A DNA stretch of 64,000 nt from Amorphoplanes friuliensis DSM 7358 (GTDB lineage Bacteria; Actinomycetota; Actinomycetes; Mycobacteriales; Micromonosporaceae), in contig NC_022657.1 in NCBI RefSeq assembly GCF_000494755.1, positions 3,448,001-3,512,000 of the forward strand, given 5' to 3'. The position numbers and the translations under genes were made by a program. Below the pieces are notes generated by a model that was not told the origin of the DNA, did no database searches, and saw only the letters and a list, made by a program, of their open reading frames with translations. Position 1 is the first letter of the stretch; the number at the start of each line of letters is the position of its first letter. Positions 44,176-51,561 of the stretch are shown piece after piece.

Positions 44176-44397
44176 ATGGCAGGCACCGAGCACGAGGTCA
44201 ACCGCAGCGCCCGCAGTGGCCGGTTCGTCAAGGAGACGACCGCCCAGCGCGACCCCAAGAGCACCACGACCGAACACGTCGGTGGTGACAAGAGCGGCGG
44301 CGACCAGGAGGTCAACCGGAGCACGAGCACCGGTCGCTTCGTCAAGGAGACGACCGCCGAGCTCCACCCGGCGACCACCGAGACCCAGCACCTGTAG
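44176..44397 (+). CDS. Small protein with two EVNRS...GRFVKETTA repeats
   Basis: A 73-residue hydrophilic protein with an internal duplication: EVNRSARSGRFVKETTA at residues 7-23 and EVNRSTSTGRFVKETTA at 45-61, 38 residues apart, each followed by a Pro/Thr-rich piece. Single-copy versions of a similar NRS-x-GRFV motif occur in short bacterial proteins of unknown role. AGGAGG precedes the ATG and a strong terminator follows, so it is a complete monocistronic gene. Confidence 0.7.
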   Translation: MAGTEHEVNRSARSGRFVKETTAQRDPKSTTTEHVGGDKSGGDQEVNRSTSTGRFVKETTAELHPATTETQHL

Positions 44398-44409
44398 GTC
44401 CCGGACCTC

Positions 44410-44441
44410 AACCGCCCCTCACGCCCACGCGAGGGGCGGTT
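44410..44441. terminator. Bidirectional hairpin terminator
   Basis: Perfect 11-base arms, AACCGCCCCTC (44410-44420) and GAGGGGCGGTT (44431-44441), with a 10-base loop, lie between the convergent small repeat protein and kinase genes; AA/TT at the base suits both directions. Confidence 0.85.
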
Positions 44442-44443
44442 TG

Positions 44444-46162
44444 TCATGTGCCGCGGACCGACAGGCCGGTGAAGGTGAACGCGGCACCCCAGACCCTGAT
44501 GGCCGCGCCACCACATTCGACGTCGCTCAGGTCGTACTCGGCGATCTGGCGACCGTCGATGTCGATGGCCATGGTGGAGCCGACGGCGTAGATCCGCACG
44601 TGCCGGGCCAGCCGCAGATCGGGGGCAGGAGTCGGTCGCACCGCGATGCTCCAGGCGCCGCCGGGCAGCGTGGCGGGTCTGACGTACGACCCCGGGCGGC
44701 TGGTCAGCTCCGGCGTCTCGTACTCGAACTGGATCGACGCGCCCTGCGGCTGATCGTCGACCAGGGCCGACCGGGGCGCGACCGCCAGCCCGTACGCGGG
44801 AAGCCGTGGCGTCCCCGTCAGAACCACGTCGAACTCGACGGTGGTGGCGCAACGCTGTGCCGGAAGGTAACCACCCCACAGGTGCCGATAGTCGGCCGGT
44901 GGCTCGATGAACAGCGAGCTGTCGCCCGCGGTGAACGCGAAGTCCTGGTACGACCCGCCGAACGCCCGCATGCCCGCCGCGCTCTGCGTGCTGCCACCCG
45001 GGGCGGTCGCCACGGACTCGATCGTGAGAGTGCCGGTGGCGTACAGGGAGACCACGGCCGCGACCAGGACAGCCAGCGTGAGGCCGAGCGCAGCGGGCCA
45101 TTTGCGGCGCCGGGCGGTGATCCGCAGCAGCTGCCGGGCCCAGGCGTCCGGCCCGATCGACGCCCGTTCCTCGGGCCGGGGTGACAGGGCAGGTGCGAGG
45201 TGGACGGCCAGCTGCCGGCGCCACCGGCGGGGAGCGTCGATCGCGGCCCGGATCCGGCGCGGCGTGAGGTGCCCGTGCTCAGGCGGGTCCTGCCGGGTGA
45301 GGCAGAAGTAGGCCACCGCGGCCATGGAGTAGACGTCCGAGGCCGCCGAGCGTGGGCCGTGCAGGTCGGCCAGCACCTCGGGCGCGGTGTAGCGACGGCT
45401 GTGCAGGCCCCGGGCGTCGTAGGAGGAGTCGGTCCGGCGCATCGCCCCGACATCGACGAGCACCAGGCGGCCGTTGTCGTCGATCATGCAGTTCGCGGGC
45501 TTGATGTCGCGGTGGACCATCGGATTGCCGGCCGTCCGGGTCGCCGAGTGCAGTGCCGAGACCGCCTCGCCGAGCTGGGCGATCCAGCCGATCCGGGCCC
45601 GGGCGTCCCTGGTGCCGGTCACCGCCCGGACCCGCCGTTGCAGGGTCGAGCCGCTCACCCACTCCATGATCAGATACGGGATCTCGTACCGTGCCTGCCC
45701 GGCGGTGTCGGCCAGGGCACCCCGGCGATGCGGCGGTGCACCCGTGAGGATCGTGCGCACCTGGACCAGGTGCGGGCTGCTGACCTGGTGGATGATCTGG
45801 ATCTGGTCCTGCCACCGTGTCCAGTCCGCCGGCTGCGGCCACGTCGAGGGGGCGCCGGCGGGCCGGTGCAGTTGTTTCACCGCCACCCGGATCGGCGTTG
45901 TGCCCTGTTCGCCGTGGTAGAGGGCCGCGAAGGTGGTGCCCTCGCCGCCGGAGAGGCCGGCCCCGAGCAGCTCGTAGCGGTCGGGATCCTCGTTCGTCCC
46001 CACCCACCACCCGTTGGGTTCCGCCGCGCCCGGGCCGGGCGCCCCGTGCCCGACAACATCTGCGGCCGCGACCACCGGCATGACCCCGGGCTGGTCCGAG
46101 GCCCCGGACGAGTCGAGAGTCGCCGAGGTGACCGAGGTGACCGAGGCGCCGGGGTCGTTCAT
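44444..46162 (-). CDS. Transmembrane Ser/Thr protein kinase
   Basis: A 572-residue eukaryotic-type kinase. After a Ser/Pro-rich leader, the kinase domain spans about residues 62-345: Gly loop LGAGLSGGEGTTFA, K96 in VAVK, catalytic loop HRDIKPAN (217-224), metal motif DVG (237-239) in place of DFG, and APE (260-262). One helix at about 355-375 leads to a roughly 195-residue outside domain of beta-sandwich type, probably a sensor. It overlaps the FHA gene by four bases, pointing to a joint signalling module. Confidence 0.87.
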   Translation of the reverse strand: MNDPGASVTSVTSATLDSSGASDQPGVMPVVAAADVVGHGAPGPGAAEPNGWWVGTNEDPDRYELLGAGLSGGEGTTFAALYHGEQGTTPIRVAVKQLHRPAGAPSTWPQPADWTRWQDQIQIIHQVSSPHLVQVRTILTGAPPHRRGALADTAGQARYEIPYLIMEWVSGSTLQRRVRAVTGTRDARARIGWIAQLGEAVSALHSATRTAGNPMVHRDIKPANCMIDDNGRLVLVDVGAMRRTDSSYDARGLHSRRYTAPEVLADLHGPRSAASDVYSMAAVAYFCLTRQDPPEHGHLTPRRIRAAIDAPRRWRRQLAVHLAPALSPRPEERASIGPDAWARQLLRITARRRKWPAALGLTLAVLVAAVVSLYATGTLTIESVATAPGGSTQSAAGMRAFGGSYQDFAFTAGDSSLFIEPPADYRHLWGGYLPAQRCATTVEFDVVLTGTPRLPAYGLAVAPRSALVDDQPQGASIQFEYETPELTSRPGSYVRPATLPGGAWSIAVRPTPAPDLRLARHVRIYAVGSTMAIDIDGRQIAEYDLSDVECGGAAIRVWGAAFTFTGLSVRGT

Positions 46163-46908
46163 CGGTCCAGCCGGCTCAGGTCGTCCGGGGTGATGTTGCC
46201 CGAGTCGATGGCCCAGCCGGCCAGGGCGCGCAGGAAGTTGTCCCCCTGACCCCCGGGGGCGGGACGGTCCTGGCGGACGAGCCCCGGCACCCCGTGATCA
46301 GCGGCGAGGCTCTGGCGCAGGCCGTCCAGGCAGTTGCGCACCGTACGGTCCGACACCCCGCACCGGTTCGCGATCTGCAGGTAGGTCGCCGAGGACACAC
46401 CGGCCACCGGGGTCAGCAAGGGCTCGCACAGTGCGGCCAGGTAGCGGCGCTGCACCGGTGTGAGGTCGCGCCGGGCGAATGCCGGTGAGGTCGGGTCGCC
46501 GGCGATCACCGCCTGCGGCCGGGCAGCACCGGTGGACGGCCCGCGGGCCGCCGACCGGATGTCGAGCACGTACCGCGCCTCGTGCCCGCCCAGCAGCACG
46601 ATGCGGCTGCGCTCGTGCGGTGCCGTCCCGACCGTCATCCCCGGTTTCACCTCGATCTCCGGTCCGGGTACCGCCTGCAGGTACATCGTGCGGCGGACGG
46701 ATTCGTTGGTGACCAGGACGCCGCGCCCGGTGGCGTCGAGGCAGCCGGCCGATCGCGAGATGGTCAGATCGGCCGGCTGTGTCGCCACCGGGATGTCGAC
46801 GCCCGTGCTGCGACCGAACCGCAGGTGCCCGCCGTCGTGCAGCACCCAGGTCCGGGTGCCGTGGCGGACGACGGCCACCGCGGCCGGCTCACTCACACGC
46901 GTGTTCAC
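46159..46908 (-). CDS. FHA-like and winged-helix protein, kinase partner
   Basis: A 249-residue cytoplasmic protein. Residues about 8-110 resemble a forkhead-associated domain (LRFGRSTGVDIPV, LTISRSAGCLDATGRGVLVTNES), which binds phosphothreonine. Residues about 135-215 form a helix-turn-helix (LTPVQRRYLAALCEPLL, ATYLQIANRCGVSDRTVRNCLDGLRQ). This suits a phosphorylation-responsive DNA-binding protein controlled by the kinase encoded immediately downstream with an ATGA overlap. GTG start; the small secreted-protein gene ends 9 bases upstream. Confidence 0.75.
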   Translation of the reverse strand: MNTRVSEPAAVAVVRHGTRTWVLHDGGHLRFGRSTGVDIPVATQPADLTISRSAGCLDATGRGVLVTNESVRRTMYLQAVPGPEIEVKPGMTVGTAPHERSRIVLLGGHEARYVLDIRSAARGPSTGAARPQAVIAGDPTSPAFARRDLTPVQRRYLAALCEPLLTPVAGVSSATYLQIANRCGVSDRTVRNCLDGLRQSLAADHGVPGLVRQDRPAPGGQGDNFLRALAGWAIDSGNITPDDLSRLDR

Positions 46909-46917
46909 GTCGGTGCG

Positions 46918-47115
46918 TCAGAAACAGATCTTCTTGCCGAACACCTTCACGCAGTGGGAGCTGCCGCCACCACCACCGGAGCCGCTGCTCTTCGGCGGAA
47001 CGGTGTTGGGCGGGGTCGAGCCCGCCTGGGCCGGTGCGACGCCGACGACGGCCACCGCGAACATCACCGTTGCCGCCACAGCCGCGCCCCGGACCGGGCC
47101 TGTGAACCTGCTCAT
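46918..47115 (-). CDS. Tiny secreted protein with a Cys-Cys C-terminal motif
   Basis: A 65-residue precursor: basic start, hydrophobic core and cleavage near APAQAG, then a Pro/Ser/Gly linker and the end HCVKVFGKKICF, with two Cys that could form one disulfide. The ATG has GGGAG upstream. The mature peptide is about 33 residues. It is the first gene of the unit with the FHA protein and kinase, so it could be a ligand or marker of the module, which is inference. Confidence 0.65.
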   Translation of the reverse strand: MSRFTGPVRGAAVAATVMFAVAVVGVAPAQAGSTPPNTVPPKSSGSGGGGGSSHCVKVFGKKICF

Positions 47116-47318
47116 CGCTGTCTCCCAACCTCGTGGAAACGCGACCTTAACAGGGCAAACGGCCCCCGAAGCGCACCCAGCCGTTTCGCCGACCGCCCCC
47201 GGATTAGGCCGTTCGGACACCCGGGCACCCCTGCTCTGCCGGCCCCCGGCGCCGGTCGCGTTCTCTGTTCCCAGCGCGGCACCGATCGCCGCGAAACCCG
47301 AGTGGACGGAGCAGAATC

Positions 47319-48119
47319 ATGGGCAACAGGCGAGCAGGATGGTTGGCCGCGGCCGGCGTCGTCACGGCGCTGCTGACCGGTACGGCGGTCGTGACGGCCG
47401 GACCCGCCCAGGCCGCGTCGGCCGACCGCCTCACCCCCGGCCGGACGCTGACCCCCGGTGCGGAACTCCGGTCGGCCAACCAGCGGTACCGCCTGGTCAT
47501 GCAGACCGACGGGAACGCCGTGGTCATGACGGCCGGAGGAACGCCGCTCTGGTCCAGCGACACCCCCGGGTACGGCGGGGCCGCTCTGGAGATGCAGAAC
47601 GACGGCAATCTGGTGCTCTACAAGAGCGGTCACGTCGCCTTGAAGGCCTCCGGCACCGCAGGGCGTCAGAGCGCGTCACTCGTCCTGCAGGACGACGGGA
47701 ACCTGGTGGTCTACACCTCGGACGGCCGTCCCTGGTGGTCGACCAACACCAGCGGTGGCGCCAAGGCGCCGGCACCGACGGGCGCCCGCCTCTGCGCCCG
47801 GGTCGGTTACTACGCGGGCTTCCGCGAGCAGGGGCTGCAGCTCGCCGTCCAGGTCGCTCTGGCGGAGTCCGGGTGCAACCCGGCCGCCACCAACCGCAAC
47901 ACCAACAACTCCGTCGACTACGGGCTCTGGCAGGTCAACAACCGGGCCCACCCGCAGTGGACGCCCTCCCAGCTGCTCGACCCGCAGACCAACGCCAACG
48001 CCGCCTGGAGCATCTCCGGACGCGGTGGCAACTGGCGGCCCTGGGTTGCCTACACCTCCGGTGCCCACACCAGGAACGGGATCCCCGCCAAGGCCAACGC
48101 CGCCGTCACCCAGCTCTGA
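47319..48119 (+). CDS. Secreted B-lectin domain fused to a lysozyme-like transglycosylase
   Basis: A 266-residue exported protein, signal cleaved near AQAAS. Residues about 35-148 form a bulb-type mannose-binding lectin domain with three QxDxNxVxY-like motifs (MQTDGNAVVM, MQNDGNLVLY, LQDDGNLVVY). Residues about 155-262 are a lysozyme-like fold: VALAESGCNPAATNRNTNN with E183 as the likely catalytic acid, and YGLWQVNNRAHPQW. It would bind glycan and cut peptidoglycan outside the cell. The second B-lectin hydrolase follows after 25 bases. Confidence 0.83.
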   Translation: MGNRRAGWLAAAGVVTALLTGTAVVTAGPAQAASADRLTPGRTLTPGAELRSANQRYRLVMQTDGNAVVMTAGGTPLWSSDTPGYGGAALEMQNDGNLVLYKSGHVALKASGTAGRQSASLVLQDDGNLVVYTSDGRPWWSTNTSGGAKAPAPTGARLCARVGYYAGFREQGLQLAVQVALAESGCNPAATNRNTNNSVDYGLWQVNNRAHPQWTPSQLLDPQTNANAAWSISGRGGNWRPWVAYTSGAHTRNGIPAKANAAVTQL

Positions 48120-48144
48120 CCGACCCTCCGGAAAGGACAATCTC

Positions 48145-48921
48145 ATGAGGAAGACCTTCAAACGGACCGGTCTTGCCGTCGCACTCGTCTGCGCCGCGCT
48201 GGCCGCACTGCAGCCGACCGGCGCCTACGCCGCGGACACCCGTGACTCCCTAGGCGTCGACCAGACGCTCGGGACCGGCCAGTCGCTGTGGTCGGCCCGT
48301 CACACGTACGAGGCTCGGATGCAGTCCGACGGCAATCTGGTCGTCTACGGGCCGGGCGGGGCGATCTGGTCCAGCAACACCCGCGGCAGCGGAGCCCGGC
48401 TCGTGTTGCAGAGCGACAGCAACCTCGTCATGTACTCCAACCAGGGTGTGCTGTTCTCCACCGGGAAAGCCCGGACCGGAAGCAACCGGCTGGTCATGCA
48501 GGACGACGGCAACCTGGTGCTCTACGGCAGCTCCACCCTGTGGGCCAGCAAGAGCTCGTCGGAGGCCGCCATCCAGTGGTTCTACAACCACCTCGGCGCG
48601 ACGAACTACGAGCACAAGTGCGAGCTGGCCGTCGAGCACGCCTTCGGCACCTCCGGCCGGTACCGGACCGCCGCGGCCGCGGCGGGAGCGGCCAAGGACC
48701 GCAGGGACCACGCGAACTGGAACAACCGGGCGCAGCGCACCCCCTACACCGATGCGCCGCGCGGTTCGCTGGTCTTCTACAACACCAGCATCGACGGGCA
48801 CGTGGCAATCAGCGTCGGCAACGGCACGGTGCTGAGTTCCAGCGCGCCGGGGGCGAAGATCGGTACCGCGCCGATCGGCTACTTCCAGCGCCCGTACGGC
48901 TGGGCCTGGGCGCCCTGGTGA
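48145..48921 (+). CDS. Secreted B-lectin domain fused to a CHAP/NlpC-like cysteine hydrolase
   Basis: A 258-residue exported protein, signal cleaved near AYAAD. Residues about 31-135 are a B-lectin domain with three motifs (MQSDGNLVVY, LQSDSNLVMY, MQDDGNLVLY). Residues about 140-258 match a CHAP/NlpC-type amidase: C159 in HKCELAVEHAFG and H219 in DGHVAISVGNG are the likely catalytic pair. AAAGGA precedes the ATG. With the upstream lysozyme-like protein it makes a two-activity wall-lytic pair sharing one targeting domain. A strong terminator follows. Confidence 0.8.
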   Translation: MRKTFKRTGLAVALVCAALAALQPTGAYAADTRDSLGVDQTLGTGQSLWSARHTYEARMQSDGNLVVYGPGGAIWSSNTRGSGARLVLQSDSNLVMYSNQGVLFSTGKARTGSNRLVMQDDGNLVLYGSSTLWASKSSSEAAIQWFYNHLGATNYEHKCELAVEHAFGTSGRYRTAAAAAGAAKDRRDHANWNNRAQRTPYTDAPRGSLVFYNTSIDGHVAISVGNGTVLSSSAPGAKIGTAPIGYFQRPYGWAWAPW

Positions 48922-48932
48922 ACGGCTGAGCT

Positions 48933-48962
48933 GCAGGCCCGGGCACTTGCCCGGGCCTGCTT
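48933..48962 (+). terminator. Hairpin terminator after the B-lectin hydrolase pair
   Basis: Perfect 12-base arms (48933-48944 and 48949-48960) with a 4-base loop start 12 bases after the stop codon. A short TT follows. Confidence 0.85.
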
Positions 48963-48982
48963 CGTGTCGGCCGCGGGCTCCC

Positions 48983-48994
48983 TATAGTGACAAG
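48983..48994 (+). promoter_or_regulatory. Leaderless promoter -10 of the aldo/keto reductase gene
   Basis: TATAGT (48983-48988) lies exactly six bases before the ATG, so the transcript should begin at or next to the A of the start codon. No clear -35 element and no ribosome-binding site are present. Confidence 0.6.
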
Positions 48995-50044
48995 ATGACC
49001 TTCGTAGCCGCCTCCGACCGTTATAGCAGTGGCATGCAGTACCGCCGCACCGGGCTCTCCGGCCTCGATCTGCCGGTGCTCTCGCTGGGCTTCTGGCACA
49101 ACTTCGGTGACGACGTGCCGTTCGAGACGCAGCGGGGGATCGCCCGGCGGGCGTTCGACCTCGGCATCACGCACTTCGACCTGGCCAACAACTACGGGCC
49201 GCCGTACGGCGCTGCCGAGGTCAACGTCGGGCGGCTGCTGAGCGAGGACTTCCGGGCGTACCGGGACGAGCTCGTCGTGTCGACCAAGGCCGGCTGGGAC
49301 ATGTGGCCCGGCCCGTACGGTCAGGGTGGTGGCGGCCGCAAGTACGTGCTGGCCAGCCTCGACCAGTCGCTGAGCCGCCTGAAGCTCGACTACGTGGACA
49401 TCTTCTACTCGCACCGCTTCGACCCGACGACGCCGCTGGAGGAGACCGCCGCGGCGCTCGACGCGGCGGTACGCCAGGGCAAGGCCCTCTACGTCGGCAT
49501 CTCGTCCTACGACGCCGGGCACACGCGGACGATGGCGGGGCTGCTGCGTGAGCTCGGCACTCCGCTGCTCATCCACCAGCCGTCGTACTCGATGCTGAAC
49601 CGCTGGATCGAGACCGAGGGCCTGCTCGACGCGGCCGCGGAGGCCGGCGCGGGTGTCATCGGCTTCACCGCCCTGGCCCAGGGCCTGCTCACGGGCAAGT
49701 ATCTCGGTGGTGTCCCCGAGGGTTCGCGGGCCACGCAGGGCAAGTCGCTGGATCTCGAGACGGTCGACGACACGATGGTCGAGCGCCTGAACGCGCTGAA
49801 CGAGGTCGCCGGGGCACGCGGGCAGAGCCTGGCGCAGCTGGCACTGGCCTGGGCGCTGCGCGACCCTAGGGTGACCTCGCTGGTCGTCGGGGCGAGCAGC
49901 GTGCACCAGCTCGACCAGAACGTCGCCGCGCTGGAGAACCTGGCGTTCACCGCCCAGGAGCTCGCCTCGATCGACGAGATCCTGGGCGGCGCGGCGCCGG
50001 AGGGCATCGACCTGTGGAAGGACGCCCGCAACGGCACGCTCTGA
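48995..50044 (+). CDS. yghZ: Aldo/keto reductase, YghZ (L-glyceraldehyde-3-phosphate reductase) type
   Basis: A 349-residue NADPH-dependent reductase. LSLGFWHNFGDD, HFDLANNYGPPYG (catalytic Tyr), STKAGWDMWPGPYG (Lys), IFYSHRFD (His) and HQPSYSMLNRW follow E. coli YghZ closely along the whole length. It would reduce small aldehydes such as methylglyoxal or L-glyceraldehyde-3-phosphate. It is preceded by TATAGT six bases before the ATG and lacks a ribosome-binding site, so translation is probably leaderless. Confidence 0.87.
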   Translation: MTFVAASDRYSSGMQYRRTGLSGLDLPVLSLGFWHNFGDDVPFETQRGIARRAFDLGITHFDLANNYGPPYGAAEVNVGRLLSEDFRAYRDELVVSTKAGWDMWPGPYGQGGGGRKYVLASLDQSLSRLKLDYVDIFYSHRFDPTTPLEETAAALDAAVRQGKALYVGISSYDAGHTRTMAGLLRELGTPLLIHQPSYSMLNRWIETEGLLDAAAEAGAGVIGFTALAQGLLTGKYLGGVPEGSRATQGKSLDLETVDDTMVERLNALNEVAGARGQSLAQLALAWALRDPRVTSLVVGASSVHQLDQNVAALENLAFTAQELASIDEILGGAAPEGIDLWKDARNGTL

Positions 50045-50051
50045 CGGCCGG

Positions 50052-51347
50052 TCAGCGGGTGAGGTACAGGTGGGTCTGGTCGTTGCCGCCGCGCACCAGG
50101 TTCGTGGCGAACGAGCCGTAGACGACAGTCCTGCCGTCGGGGGTCGAGCGGCCGTTGAAGCTGTGGTCGTTGCCCTGCCGGCCGTTCGAGGCGCGGCTGG
50201 CGATCCTGGTGCTGCCAGCCCGCAGGTCGGTCACGAACACGTCGTCGGCGTTGTTCGTGTCACCCGCGACCAGGTTCGTCGCCCCGCCCGAGAACGTGAC
50301 GTAGCGGCCGTCCGGTGTGATCCGCGGGTCGGCGCTGGGCTGGTCACCGATCACACCCTGCGGTGACGAGCTGATCGCGCGGGTCGTCCGGGTCTGCATG
50401 TCCCGCAGGTAGACGTCGGCGGAGCCGTTGGTGTCGCCCTCGACCAGGGTGGGGTCCTCGGACCAGAAGGTCACGTAGCGGCCGTCGTCGCTGACGTCCG
50501 GCCCGCCGACGAAGTCGGCCGCCTGCTGGTTGTCGTGCGTCAGGCTGGCGCGGGTGGTCGTGCCGGCGACCAGGTCGCGGACGAAGACGTCGCGGCTGTC
50601 GTTGGTGTCGCCGGGGACCATGTCGGCCTCGTAGGAGACGAAGGCGACGTAGCGGCCGTTGCCGCTGATCGACGCCCAGTAACTGCCGCCGGCGGACGCC
50701 CAGCCGTCACCGCCGTCCTCGACGCTGACCAGGCTGAGCCCGCCGGTCGTCCGGTCGTGCAGCAGGACGTTGCCGGTACCCGCACCGGGCGCCAGGTTGG
50801 ACGCCACCGTCTCGAAGGCGACGGAGCGGCCGTCGCTGCTGATCGAGACGCCGCCGCTGTCACCGTCGGCCTGGGTGCCGTCCGCCGTCACGCTGATCCG
50901 CGTCGTGGCGCCGCTCCTGCGGTCGAGCAGGAAGATGTCGGCGACGCCGTTCGTGTCGCCGGGGACGAGGTCGGTCGCGGCCGACCGGAACGCGACGAAG
51001 CGCCCGTCGTCGCTGATCGCCGGTTCGCTGCTGTCGCCGTCGGCCTCGCCGCCGTCCGCGGCCAGGCTGATCCGGGTCGTCGTCCCGGTCCGCCGGTCGC
51101 GCAGGAAGACGTCGTCGGCGTTGTTGGTGTCACCGGCGACAAGATTGGCCGCCCGGGTCCCGAACACCACGTAACGACCGTTCGCGCTGAGGTCGCCGAC
51201 GATCGTCCAGTCGTCGCCCGCGACACCGGTGCTCGAAACACTCACCCGCTCGGTTCGCTGCACCGCCGCGGCCAGGGCCGGTCCGGGCACGGTCAGCGCG
51301 GCGGTCACGACGACGGTCAGGGCGGGTATCACAAATCGAGCTTTCAC
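50052..51347 (-). CDS. Secreted beta-propeller protein (TolB/PD40-like repeats)
   Basis: A 431-residue exported protein, signal ending near PALAAAV. The mature protein has about seven repeats of roughly 50 residues with the pattern SxDGRYVxFxS, then NLVxGDTNxxxDVFxRDxxxGTTxRxS, as in TolB-type WD40-like propellers. The GTG at 51347 lies seven bases after GGGGG. No enzyme residues can be assigned; such proteins often bind partners or ligands outside the cell. It is divergent from the sugar ABC genes. Confidence 0.75.
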   Translation of the reverse strand: MKARFVIPALTVVVTAALTVPGPALAAAVQRTERVSVSSTGVAGDDWTIVGDLSANGRYVVFGTRAANLVAGDTNNADDVFLRDRRTGTTTRISLAADGGEADGDSSEPAISDDGRFVAFRSAATDLVPGDTNGVADIFLLDRRSGATTRISVTADGTQADGDSGGVSISSDGRSVAFETVASNLAPGAGTGNVLLHDRTTGGLSLVSVEDGGDGWASAGGSYWASISGNGRYVAFVSYEADMVPGDTNDSRDVFVRDLVAGTTTRASLTHDNQQAADFVGGPDVSDDGRYVTFWSEDPTLVEGDTNGSADVYLRDMQTRTTRAISSSPQGVIGDQPSADPRITPDGRYVTFSGGATNLVAGDTNNADDVFVTDLRAGSTRIASRASNGRQGNDHSFNGRSTPDGRTVVYGSFATNLVRGGNDQTHLYLTR

Positions 51348-51488
51348 CGTAAAACCCCCATGGTAGTCACGCACGATGCGCTCGACGTTACACAGTGGAT
51401 ACAAGAATGTCTTTTTCCGCAAGATCACCGCATTACCGCTTGTGCTGCCGCGAGCAATAAGAAAATGTTTCCTTGAATGGTCGGGGGT

Positions 51489-51561
51489 TCGAAACTTTCG
51501 ACCGCGAATTTACGAAACATTATCGAAAGTCACTTTCGGCGAAAGGGCCAGGAATGCGAAA
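51489..51561 (+). promoter_or_regulatory. Cluster of CGAAA/TTTCG boxes upstream of the sugar-binding protein gene
   Basis: Five CGAAA and two TTTCG boxes occur in 73 bases. They make two perfect palindromes: TCGAAA-C-TTTCGA (51489-51501) and CGAAAGT-C-ACTTTCG (51524-51538). CGAAA repeats are known upstream of Streptomyces xylanase genes, which fits the xylose-type importer. The ROK repressor encoded at 54796 is the obvious candidate to bind them. Confidence 0.6.

Noticed and set aside
48983..48988. Classical promoter with leader for the aldo/keto reductase
   Set aside because: The -10 is only six bases from the ATG, leaving no room for a leader or ribosome-binding site.
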